Positions 1 to 7,038 of a stretch of DNA of 8,500 nucleotides are shown piece by piece. The notes beneath the pieces are model-generated. The model worked only from the letters and a program-made list of their open reading frames with translations. It was not told the origin of the DNA and made no database searches. The stretch is from an uncultured Methylophilaceae bacterium (GTDB lineage Bacteria > Pseudomonadota > Gammaproteobacteria > Burkholderiales > Methylophilaceae). The first letter of the stretch is position 1, and each line of letters starts with the position of its first letter. Position numbers and translations under genes: made by a program. The stretch lies in assembly GCA_938084195.1 (NCBI GenBank), contig CALKDJ010000125.1, positions 1-8,500 of the forward strand. Direction: 5' to 3'.

Positions 1-1101
1 AACCTTAACATGCTTCTTAGCAAATTTTGATAAGATGAATGTTGGTATTTGGGAAGAATCTGCAAAAGGTTCGTCAAATAATTTTGCTATACTTGGTATA
101 AGATCAATTATATCTGAACCATCGATGTACAACTCAGAATGATTAGTCCCTAAAAATCTCGCAGTTTCTTTTGCGTAAGGTGCTTCATCAAAGTCTGGAT
201 CTTTAAATCCTAATGAGAACGTATTTATGGGAGTACTCGACGCCCCCTGAAGTAATGCAACGATCAATGATGAATCAATTCCTCCCGAAAGAAATGCACC
301 TAAAGGAACATCGGCAACCATTTGACTTTTTACAGAGGAAATAAGCTTTTTCTCTAAATTGTTTTCAATACATTCTGGTCCTTCGAATACAACATTAGAT
401 TGGCTTTTAGGTTTCCAATATTCTGATAAATTTATATCTATCTTTGAAGGTCCAAATTCTAAGTTTACAGTTAAATAAGTACCAGGTTCAACTTGCTTTA
501 CACCTGAATATATAGATTGGTTCGGAGAGATATATCCATTCCTCAGATAAAAAGGAAGAACTGATTTGTCAATTCTACCAACCCAATTAGGGTGATTTTT
601 AAGTGACTTCAGTTCTGATGCAAAAAGGAAGTGATTTTGAGCATGAGAGTAATATAACGGCTTTTCACCAATTCGATCTCTTACCAAAAATAATTTTTTC
701 GCATTTAAATCATAACAAGCGAAAGCAAACATACCTTTAATTTTTCCTAGAGTAGTATCTAATCCATAATAGGAAATACTGTTAATCAAAACTTCGGAAT
801 CAGAAGTGCTAGAAGGATTAAATCCAAACTTTTGACATAATTCATTTCTTAAAGTTGTAAAATTGTAAATCTCACCATTAAAAACTATAATGTATTTACG
901 ACATTTAGAGAACATTGGTTGATTACCATTATCAGAAAGATCAATAATTGATAGTCTCCTGTGACCGAAATTCATATGAGAGTGTTCGTCAACCCAAACT
1001 GAAGTATGGTCTGGCCCTCTATGAGATAGGACATTAGTCATTGATTTAATGATACCTAATCTATCCGAAGATCTACCGTAAAAGCCAGTTATGCCACACA
1101 T
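1..1101 (-). CDS. asnB: AsnB-like glutamine-dependent amidotransferase, partial (C-terminus beyond window)
   Basis: The family uses glutamine-derived ammonia to amidate an acyl-adenylate, classically aspartate to asparagine, in the cytoplasm. The 367 residues seen begin MCGI, so Cys2 becomes the N-terminal nucleophile and fixes the ATG at 1101. The class II glutaminase domain shows HRGPD (27-31), RRLSI (48-52), NGEIYN (75-80) and DRIGEKPLYY (142-151). The synthetase domain opens with the ATP-binding PP-loop SGGIDSS (272-278), followed by DEPFADSS. Full-length relatives have roughly 600 or more residues, so the last third or more lies outside the window. The start sits 13 nt inside the upstream membrane-protein gene, suggesting translational coupling. 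In polysaccharide loci such homologues (WbpS and LfnA are known examples in Pseudomonas O-antigen loci) often amidate uronic acids or form amidines; that role here is inference from context. Housekeeping asparagine synthesis cannot be excluded. The family call is secure. Confidence 0.95.
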   Translation of the reverse strand, partial: MCGITGFYGRSSDRLGIIKSMTNVLSHRGPDHTSVWVDEHSHMNFGHRRLSIIDLSDNGNQPMFSKCRKYIIVFNGEIYNFTTLRNELCQKFGFNPSSTSDSEVLINSISYYGLDTTLGKIKGMFAFACYDLNAKKLFLVRDRIGEKPLYYSHAQNHFLFASELKSLKNHPNWVGRIDKSVLPFYLRNGYISPNQSIYSGVKQVEPGTYLTVNLEFGPSKIDINLSEYWKPKSQSNVVFEGPECIENNLEKKLISSVKSQMVADVPLGAFLSGGIDSSLIVALLQGASSTPINTFSLGFKDPDFDEAPYAKETARFLGTNHSELYIDGSDIIDLIPSIAKLFDEPFADSSQIPTFILSKFAKKHVKV

Positions 1102-2375
1102 CTATAAAAACTATTCTTGCTTGATTTGACAAAACCAAAAACTGAACAAATATAAATTACCGGCAGAAAGGTATCTCTTCGCCTAGCACCACCTGGTACT
1201 AGAAGACCTAGTATTAAAACAAATAATATTAAAGGAAACACGAGTCCTATATATTTCTTGGAATGCCAAAATATAAGGAAAACACTACGAATAAATATTA
1301 TCAATAATGGATAATAGAGTATAAAAGAAAAAGTACGTAAATATTCTAAATCGAATCTAACAATATTTCTGAAAGGTAAAGGAGTAATGAGTATTTGAAT
1401 AAAACCAATTGGTGAACCAAAAGTAACAAAAGAATTTAAAGATATGAGTGAATTGCTTCTCAAGGCAAGCAGATAGTCATATGAAATAAATAGGAAAAGA
1501 ATAACACAAGATACGAATGTAAGAAAAATTTTTAAGTTCATCCTTAGTTTATTTGTTCGTAAATAATTAAAAGCAGCACCACCTCCAATTAGTGTAAAAA
1601 CAAATAAACCTGAATAGAATCGATCTAAAAATATTAAATAGTTAAAAAGTAAAGCAATAAATAAATATACCATTCTGGATGATTTCTTTTTTGAAACCCA
1701 ACTCAGAAAAAATAATGCCAAAGTGATCGTTATTAGGGTACACTGCAAAGACTCTTTCATGTATATAAAATCCCAACGTATTATATTAGGATCAAAGGCA
1801 ACAAAAATAGATGCAAAATATTTAAACCTATTTAAGAATATCTTTGAACACACTTTATAACAAAAATATATTCTTATAAAATTATAAAGAAATAATTGAA
1901 TTAAAACCATTAACTCAATTGTGGAGTTAAAACTGGAAAAATTAAATAATTTACTAATAATAAAACTAACATTGGTTAGAATTATTCCATTAAATCCAAA
2001 GGGCAAATAATAAACATTTTCAGAAATATAAGATTCGAAACTATTTATAGATTGGAATGACTGGAATAGATGATAGTAATGAGAAGTATCACCATCTGTA
2101 AACATGACACCTTGATTACTTCCATTATCCCAGTCAAAATAACTAGTCTGCGAAAATAAAAATAGGGCAGCCCTTAAAATAGATGATAATAAAACAATAA
2201 TAATCAATCTGTTGTAACTTTTTAAATTTTTTGAATGAAATTTATTAGAGCAGAGATAGATCACTAAAAAGAATAATGTCATGCAGTAACCCAAAAAAAT
2301 AAACCGGTGATCAACAAAAATAATACCTACCAAGAAAAGTATGAAACTCGGTATAACTAAAAGAATATAATTCAA
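1089..2375 (-). CDS. Polytopic membrane protein, Wzy-like polymerase or GT-C-type glycosyltransferase
   Basis: The 428-aa protein is dominated by hydrophobic segments, about 11-13 by eye. The first two lie at about 4-22 and 24-43, and the last ones at about 348-368, 375-393 and 403-416. A longer polar loop at about 77-125 carries an acidic TDGD motif (93-96) followed by HYYHLF. FDPNIIRWDFIYMKES (194-209) resembles the P...W...KE/KD pattern of polysaccharide polymerases and GT-C enzymes. PGGARRRD (394-401) before the final segment resembles their C-terminal arginine-rich motif. The likely role is repeat-unit polymerisation (Wzy) or sugar transfer from a polyprenyl carrier at the periplasmic face; sequence alone does not decide. 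The start is TTG at 2375, overlapping the upstream stop (TTGA). An in-frame TAA lies immediately before it, and the next Met is residue 32, which would delete the first membrane segment. Sampled G+C is near 25%. Confidence 0.75.
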   Translation of the reverse strand: MNYILLVIPSFILFLVGIIFVDHRFIFLGYCMTLFFLVIYLCSNKFHSKNLKSYNRLIIIVLLSSILRAALFLFSQTSYFDWDNGSNQGVMFTDGDTSHYYHLFQSFQSINSFESYISENVYYLPFGFNGIILTNVSFIISKLFNFSSFNSTIELMVLIQLFLYNFIRIYFCYKVCSKIFLNRFKYFASIFVAFDPNIIRWDFIYMKESLQCTLITITLALFFLSWVSKKKSSRMVYLFIALLFNYLIFLDRFYSGLFVFTLIGGGAAFNYLRTNKLRMNLKIFLTFVSCVILFLFISYDYLLALRSNSLISLNSFVTFGSPIGFIQILITPLPFRNIVRFDLEYLRTFSFILYYPLLIIFIRSVFLIFWHSKKYIGLVFPLILFVLILGLLVPGGARRRDTFLPVIYICSVFGFVKSSKNSFYRCVA

Positions 2376-3433
2376 TTATCTAAAATAACACTCTTAAACC
2401 TTTTGATAAACAAATTTTTTGTAAATATACTGCGATAGTATTCCGAAGCATATCTTGCCATATCTACACAGTGTTTTTTATTACTTTCCATGAATACTTT
2501 AATCGAATTTACATTAGAGAAATCCCAGTCAATTGAGAGGTACATATCATTTTGCCAAATATTAGGCCATGTTTCTAAATGATCCATATTTTGCTTTATA
2601 ATAAGAGACCCATTTATAGCAGCTTCAAAATCTCTGTAACATATCTCACCAAAACCGAACGGAGATAATGTAGCGAATGAATTACTGAGTTCTAAAATAT
2701 ATTTTCTATAATTTATACTTCTTACAGAATCTCCAGTATTAAAATGTTCTGAAAACCTTTTTCTAGATAAAGATATAGACTCTCTACTGTATGAAGTACT
2801 GAATCTTGCAGATATTTTTTTTGTTCTATTAATTGATGGTCTTACCCATTCATTTTTAAAGTTCAAGTGCGAATTAAAATATTTGCAAAATAAATCGTTA
2901 TATTTTGATAAATTACCAAAATATTTACACCCGTAGTTCCAAGAACAACTGATTTTTTTGAGATCATTTATACTTGGTTTCCTAGAAAGATGTTCTTCAA
3001 TATTTATTTCATCTTTTATATCAAAGTACTTTATATAAAAGTCTGTATGTATTCTTCCTGTTAAATAAGAATTAAGATATTTTTTTTTATCTTTCAAAAT
3101 TTGTAATTTTAGATACTTATCGACATATGGCAAAACATCAAACTGTGTAGTCCCTGTGCTATCATTCATATCTAACCAATACGTACGATCAAATGTGTTT
3201 GATATATTTTTGATCTTCTCCAGAGTAAATTCTACTCCATATTTTAACCAACTTTTTCTAAAAGCATGACTTGAAATTAGTAATAAATTACCTTCTTTAA
3301 GTTTATCTAGATTAGAAGACCAATTAAAACAAACATCTAGGTTTTTGATTTCTTTTATATTTTCTCTAATTGGATATAAAAAAGACGATTCATTTATACT
3401 ATATTCTTTGGATTTAAGTATCGTGATATTCAT
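2372..3433 (-). CDS. Putative GT-B-like glycosyltransferase, exostosin-like C-terminus
   Basis: This is a 353-aa soluble protein with no signal peptide or membrane segment. The N-terminal half lacks a recognisable nucleotide-sugar motif but has WLDMNDSTGT (86-95), then VDKYLKLQILKD (104-115) and GRIHTDFY (126-133). The C-terminal half carries SPFGFGEICYRDFEAA (257-272) followed by NGSLIIKQ. This resembles the G.gE..R.fEA..G..pi pattern of GT-B C-terminal and exostosin-type domains, where the glutamate region binds the donor sugar. I infer a sugar transferase acting in the cytoplasm on the growing repeat unit, but the donor and linkage are unknown. The ATG at 3433 overlaps the upstream glycosyltransferase stop (ATGA), and its own stop overlaps the next start (TTGA), so it sits inside a coupled string. 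The purine stretch GAAGA lies directly against the ATG, so initiation probably relies on coupling. The protein is rich in Lys, Asn, Tyr and Ser, and its DNA is among the most AT-rich coding sequence here. Confidence 0.7.
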   Translation of the reverse strand: MNITILKSKEYSINESSFLYPIRENIKEIKNLDVCFNWSSNLDKLKEGNLLLISSHAFRKSWLKYGVEFTLEKIKNISNTFDRTYWLDMNDSTGTTQFDVLPYVDKYLKLQILKDKKKYLNSYLTGRIHTDFYIKYFDIKDEINIEEHLSRKPSINDLKKISCSWNYGCKYFGNLSKYNDLFCKYFNSHLNFKNEWVRPSINRTKKISARFSTSYSRESISLSRKRFSEHFNTGDSVRSINYRKYILELSNSFATLSPFGFGEICYRDFEAAINGSLIIKQNMDHLETWPNIWQNDMYLSIDWDFSNVNSIKVFMESNKKHCVDMARYASEYYRSIFTKNLFIKRFKSVILDN

Positions 3434-4644
3434 TCTTCAAAACTTTTGTAGACTGAAAGGTAATTTTCAGAAATGCTATTCCAGTCTTGTTTTTTTGCTT
3501 TCACTTTACCGTTTCTTTTAAGTCTTAAATTCAATTCTTGGTTATCTATTATGCTAATTATTGATTGAGACATAGATATGTTATCTTTCACTTTTACGAT
3601 TAGACCATCAATCTCATGTTTTACAGTCTCAAAACAACCCGGTGCATCTGTAATTACAACAGGTAGATTTGCAGCCATCGCTTCAACTGCTACATTTGCG
3701 TAAGTTTCCATGTAGGATGGATAAGCGAATAGATCTGACGCTTTATAGAGTTCAACTAAATCTCGACTGGGAAAGGAACCAAGAAATTTTTCATTCGAAT
3801 TACTTATCTCAGGAATTGTATAGAAATTATCAAAAATTCCCTGCCCTATCGCTTCCTTAAGTAAGGATTCCGTATCTCTTCCTACCACGAGAATAGCAAT
3901 ATCATTTCGTTTCTGATGAATTATCTTACAAACATCAACTAATTCAACAAAACCTTTTTTAGGATGATTTCTCCCAACAGATATAACTAGATATTTATCT
4001 AATGGAAGATTCCATTTTTGCCTTACTTTTGTGCGGTCAAAATTTGCTAATTTATAAGCTTTATTATCAACACCTGGTTCAATAATTTTGATTTTGGATT
4101 CGCGAACTCCAGCTTCCAAATATAATTTTTTAACAGTTTCGCTTATAGCAATAGCTTTATCAGCATCTCGTAAACCTTCTTGAACAAGTTTTTTTCTATG
4201 GTTTTCTCTGCCGATTCCGTAACCAATACCTTCTGAAACCTGAATGTCATCTCCGACACCTCGCACAACATTCGGTATTCTTAGCCTTTTTTTGATTTTG
4301 CCAACAATACAAACCCAAGGCCAAAGATGGACTATCTGAATTACATCCGGACGGTCTTTAAGCAGTTTTGGTAGTAATGTAAAAAAATGAATTTCTTTCC
4401 AGATAGTTGGAAGATATTTCTCCAAGAAGTTTTTTAGAAAAAAAGGTAGAGGAACAACGATGCTACTATGTTTATAAGAGAAGCTCCATCCAAGTCTTTT
4501 ACATTTCCATACACTTCTGAAATCTGAATAAACAACTACATCATGACCAAGATTTACAAGCGCATTGGCCATGCAGTGTGCACTTATTTCCGCACCCCCG
4601 ACATTTTGAGGGAAAAATGCGTCTTTAATTATTACAATCTTCAA
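3430..4644 (-). CDS. GT4-family glycosyltransferase
   Basis: This is a 404-aa GT-B retaining glycosyltransferase, the usual length for GT4. The N-terminal acceptor domain opens KIVIIKDAFFPQNVGGAEI, with the typical GGAE loop at 16-19. The C-terminal donor domain starts near SVGRNHPKKGF (222-232) and contains EPGVD (189-193). It carries the EX7E signature, E313 and E321, within PSYMETYANVAVEAMAANLP, which contacts the nucleotide-sugar donor. It probably adds one sugar to the lipid-linked repeat unit at the cytoplasmic membrane face; donor and acceptor cannot be read from sequence. The start codon is TTG at 4644: the family-typical N-terminus begins exactly there, no in-frame ATG or GTG lies between it and the upstream gene's stop, and the 9-nt gap is purine-rich (AAGAAAAGA). 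The 3' end overlaps the next gene by ATGA. Confidence 0.92.
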   Translation of the reverse strand: MKIVIIKDAFFPQNVGGAEISAHCMANALVNLGHDVVVYSDFRSVWKCKRLGWSFSYKHSSIVVPLPFFLKNFLEKYLPTIWKEIHFFTLLPKLLKDRPDVIQIVHLWPWVCIVGKIKKRLRIPNVVRGVGDDIQVSEGIGYGIGRENHRKKLVQEGLRDADKAIAISETVKKLYLEAGVRESKIKIIEPGVDNKAYKLANFDRTKVRQKWNLPLDKYLVISVGRNHPKKGFVELVDVCKIIHQKRNDIAILVVGRDTESLLKEAIGQGIFDNFYTIPEISNSNEKFLGSFPSRDLVELYKASDLFAYPSYMETYANVAVEAMAANLPVVITDAPGCFETVKHEIDGLIVKVKDNISMSQSIISIIDNQELNLRLKRNGKVKAKKQDWNSISENYLSVYKSFEE

Positions 4645-4653
4645 TCTTTTCTT

Positions 4654-5763
4654 TTAATTCATGAAAGATTTTAAAGCATTTATAATATATTCTATTTCCT
4701 CTTCTAGGAGCTCTGGATAGATTGGTAGTGAAATGACTTCGTCAGCAAGTTTCTCGACGCCTCTCAAATCAATGGACTGCTGGTCTATGTATTGTGAAAA
4801 GCAAGGCTGCTTATTGAGAGGTTTAGCATAGTGGATGGCAGTACCAATGCCCTTCCCGTTGAGATGATGCATGAGCCTGTCTCTAGAAGTGCCAGCATTA
4901 ATCACATATTTGTGATAAATATGATTATTATTTTGAGCGACCTTGGGTGCCTTAAAATCTGTAAAATTAGTAATAGTATCTGTGTACTGATGTGCAATTT
5001 CTTGCCTCTTTTTTTCCCAATCAACATAGAAGTCTAATTTCTTTTCAAGCATTGCAGCCTGCACACTATGCATCTGACTATTAAGACCTACTTCACTAAA
5101 TACGCCTCTATCAGATTGGCCGTGATATCGTAGGCTTTTGCATCGCAATGCTATTTTTTCATGATTTGTAACAATACCACCACCGCTACCATACGCACCT
5201 ACCACCTTTGTGGGATCGAAACTGTAACAAGCTGCATCACTGTATGTACCAGGAGCTTTGCCTTTATGCTTTGCACCTAGAGCTTGTGCAGCGTCTTCAA
5301 TTACAAATACACCTTTGGATTTAGCCTTTCGATAAATTGCTTCCGTATCGATCATTTGACCGTAAAGATGGACCAAAACAATTCCCTCAAGTGGATGTTT
5401 ATCTAGTAGATCCAAAATGGACTCCGTTCTAGATAAATAGTTGTCGTCTATATCTAAAAAAATAGGAACTCCACCCGCATTCACTATACTACTTGCAGAT
5501 GCTACAAAAGATAGGCTAGTAACAGCAACATGGCCTCCATTACTCAGACCAAGTGCTTTCATAGTTATACATAAAGCATCAGTACCAGAGCCAACCGCAA
5601 TTGCAGATTTCATTTGTGAGATATTCGCTAACCTTGTCTCAAAATTTTGAACATCAGGGCCCTGCAATACTTTGCCACTAGAAAACACAGATTGTACCAC
5701 TTGATCTAGTTGATTTTTATATGTAGCATACTGCCTATCAAGACTTATAAAAGGTATTTTCAT
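4654..5763 (-). CDS. DegT/DnrJ/EryC1-family PLP-dependent nucleotide-sugar aminotransferase
   Basis: The family transfers an amino group, usually from glutamate, to a keto-sugar nucleotide, giving an amino sugar for polysaccharide assembly. The 369-aa protein is of normal length. GSGTDAL (58-64) forms the phosphate-binding turn. EDAAQ (156-160) supplies the aspartate that pairs with the PLP ring nitrogen. K186 in SFDPTK, followed by GSGGG (192-196), is the expected Schiff-base lysine. HYAKPLNKQP (311-320) resembles the WbpE-like branch that makes UDP-2,3-diamino sugars, but which keto-sugar is used remains uncertain. One oddity: the usual NxR motif that reaches the neighbouring active site reads NSQ, with Gln230 in place of Arg. 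The ATG at 5763 has no obvious Shine-Dalgarno sequence. It is the first gene after the 308-bp gap and probably the first gene of the downstream transcription unit. The family call is firm; the substrate is not. Confidence 0.93.
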   Translation of the reverse strand: MKIPFISLDRQYATYKNQLDQVVQSVFSSGKVLQGPDVQNFETRLANISQMKSAIAVGSGTDALCITMKALGLSNGGHVAVTSLSFVASASSIVNAGGVPIFLDIDDNYLSRTESILDLLDKHPLEGIVLVHLYGQMIDTEAIYRKAKSKGVFVIEDAAQALGAKHKGKAPGTYSDAACYSFDPTKVVGAYGSGGGIVTNHEKIALRCKSLRYHGQSDRGVFSEVGLNSQMHSVQAAMLEKKLDFYVDWEKKRQEIAHQYTDTITNFTDFKAPKVAQNNNHIYHKYVINAGTSRDRLMHHLNGKGIGTAIHYAKPLNKQPCFSQYIDQQSIDLRGVEKLADEVISLPIYPELLEEEIEYIINALKSFMN

Positions 5764-5849
5764 GTTGAAATAATTTGAATTTAGTTTGTAAAAATAATAT
5801 ATTTTTTAAAGTAAGGATAATTTTATAAATTTTTTCATATTAATCTTAC

Positions 5850-5878
5850 ATTTTATACTTTTATGCTATGAATAACAA
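5850..5878 (-). promoter_or_regulatory. Candidate sigma70-type promoter upstream of the aminotransferase gene
   Basis: On the minus strand TTGTTA (5878-5873, 4 of 6 matches to TTGACA) is separated by 17 nt from TAAAAT (5855-5850, 5 of 6 matches to TATAAT). Transcription would start near 5843 and leave a leader of about 80 nt before the ATG at 5763. The spacing is ideal and the position suits the first gene after a gap. However, in DNA with about 82% A+T such matches arise easily by chance. Confidence 0.3.
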
Positions 5879-6006
5879 CTCTGCAGAATTCGTTCCATAA
5901 AATGAAAATTTTTAAATAGCTTTTCATAAAACTAGGTATAGCATTACTAAAATACTTCTTTTCATAAATCTCTATTTTTTAACTTATAACTATTATAAAA
6001 GAATAA

Positions 6007-6028
6007 ATAATATTTCGAAATATATTAT
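6007..6028. repeat. AT-rich inverted repeat with 14-bp palindromic core
   Basis: The core ATATTTCGAAATAT (6010-6023) is a perfect palindrome centred on TTCGAA. Read as a hairpin, arms ATAATAT (6007-6013) and ATATTAT (6022-6028) flank an 8-nt loop. It lies about 45-65 nt downstream of the SDR stop codon. The stem has no G or C and no T run follows it on the minus strand, so I do not call it a terminator. It could be a protein-binding site or chance in AT-rich DNA. A TATAAT hexamer on the minus strand (6029-6024) overlaps one arm. Confidence 0.35.
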
Positions 6029-6071
6029 ACATCATTTGCTTTAAAAGCTCTAATACCCTATTATAAAATTA

Positions 6072-7037
6072 TTAAATTTGATTTTTTCTCAAATGATCAA
6101 CATATTGACTAACTTTATCTTCCAAGTCGTATTGTGGAGAGAAGCCTAACATATTTTTTGCCTTTGTAATATCAAGGGTGCCTCTTTTTGGAACATGAGC
6201 TGGTGGTGGTCCATACTCAACTTCAATATTTGGAATATGCTCGGATACAATTTCAACTAATTCTTTCAGGGATCTAGCATTCCCACGGGCAATATTGAAT
6301 GCCTCTCCGGCAACATTAGGAGTAATCGCAGCGAGAAAAATACCATTGGCTGTATCATCTACAAAAGTAAAATCCAATCGAAACCCGCCGTCACCATCCA
6401 CTGTCACTTTTTTACCTGCCAATGCATTGGTAATAAATTTATACATTACTCGCTGATTGGCATCAAAAGGTCCATAAACGGCGGTTGGTCTGACAATTTT
6501 TGCATCCAATCCATAGCGTTTAACATAACCACGCACAATAATTTCTCCGGCAAGCTTTATGGAACCATAAATATCCTTGGGGTCCTTACGATCGGATTCG
6601 ATAACACTTTCATTCTCGAAATTACCATAAACCATACTTGATGAAGCATAAACCAAAGAGCAGGCGTGAGAAAAATCTCGCATGATCTCCATAATATTTA
6701 CGGTACTATTAAGAATTGATTCAAAACAATCTTCGGTTTGCTCAATCGCAACTGTTGCCAAGGGCAAAGCAGCCATGTGTACAATTACATCTGGCTTGAT
6801 TTTATTAAGAGTACGTCTGAGAAAATCTTTATTTAGAGTATCACCCTGAACTAAAGTCAATCTATCATAAAAATCATGTAACCTAATGAGCAGGTTATGA
6901 GATTTTTCATTAGGATCCGGCTTCATATAATGCTTAAAAGTATCAAAGACATATACTTCATATCCCTCATCAATGAACCTTTTAGCAATCCGTGAACCGA
7001 TAAATCCTGCACCGCCTGTTATAAACGCTTTTTTCAT
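6072..7037 (-). CDS. NAD-dependent epimerase/dehydratase, extended SDR family, nucleotide-sugar enzyme
   Basis: This 321-aa protein has the size and order of extended SDR sugar-nucleotide epimerases and dehydratases. The Rossmann motif TGGAGFIG (7-14) is followed by an acidic residue after the second strand (D32), which favours NAD over NADP. SSS (132-134) and Y157xxxK161 (YGSIK) form the catalytic triad, and RPTAVYGP (183-190) follows. The substrate-side motif R219..DFTFVDD (222-228) binds the nucleotide sugar. The likely reaction is oxidation-assisted epimerisation or dehydration of a UDP-, dTDP- or GDP-sugar in the cytoplasm. I cannot separate a 4-epimerase from a 4,6-dehydratase or related activity by eye. 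It starts at ATG 7037, 1 nt after the stop of the FkbM gene, with an A-rich AAAGAAAA stretch upstream, so the two are surely co-transcribed. It is the last gene before the AT-rich gap. Confidence 0.92.
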   Translation of the reverse strand: MKKAFITGGAGFIGSRIAKRFIDEGYEVYVFDTFKHYMKPDPNEKSHNLLIRLHDFYDRLTLVQGDTLNKDFLRRTLNKIKPDVIVHMAALPLATVAIEQTEDCFESILNSTVNIMEIMRDFSHACSLVYASSSMVYGNFENESVIESDRKDPKDIYGSIKLAGEIIVRGYVKRYGLDAKIVRPTAVYGPFDANQRVMYKFITNALAGKKVTVDGDGGFRLDFTFVDDTANGIFLAAITPNVAGEAFNIARGNARSLKELVEIVSEHIPNIEVEYGPPPAHVPKRGTLDITKAKNMLGFSPQYDLEDKVSQYVDHLRKNQI

Positions 7038-7038
7038 A

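Larger units (their letters stand above)
5764..6071. other. Intergenic gap, extremely AT-rich (about 18% G+C)
   Basis: This is the only long non-coding stretch in the window. By hand count 55 of 308 bases are G or C, well below the neighbouring genes. It separates the SDR gene from the aminotransferase gene, which are otherwise part of one co-oriented string. It contains a 14-bp palindrome at 6010-6023, an 11-nt direct repeat TTTATGAAAAG on the minus strand (5968-5958 and 5930-5920), an ATGAAAA/TTTTCAT inverted repeat (5902-5927), and a promoter-like element at 5850-5878. I see no GC-rich hairpin with a T tract, no tRNA-like fold and no open frame longer than about 42 codons on the minus strand. 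It may carry the promoter of the downstream block, or mark a junction between two gene modules. Confidence 0.85.

Noticed and set aside
3669..3860. Open frame of 63 codons on the plus strand
   Set aside because: It lies wholly antisense to the GT4 gene, whose EX7E and other motifs are intact; the plus-strand translation shows no family features.
4831..5037. Open frame of 68 codons on the plus strand
   Set aside because: It is antisense to the C-terminal part of the aminotransferase, and its hydrophobic stretch follows from the complementary coding.
5441..5650. Open frame of 69 codons on the plus strand
   Set aside because: It is antisense to the N-terminal part of the aminotransferase, including its GSGTDAL region.
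5881..5891. Adjacent PstI and EcoRI sites (CTGCAGAATTC), as in a cloning polylinker
   Set aside because: The flanks are native AT-rich sequence with no further polylinker sites, so this is most likely coincidence.
6024..6029. TATAAT hexamer on the minus strand as a promoter -10 box
   Set aside because: No acceptable -35 element lies 16-18 nt upstream (the sequence there is near TTAGAG), it overlaps a palindrome arm, and it is over 250 nt from the next gene start.
6038..6048. Possible terminator hairpin GCTTTAAAAGC after the SDR gene
   Set aside because: The stem would have only 3 bp with a usable loop, and no T tract follows on the minus strand.
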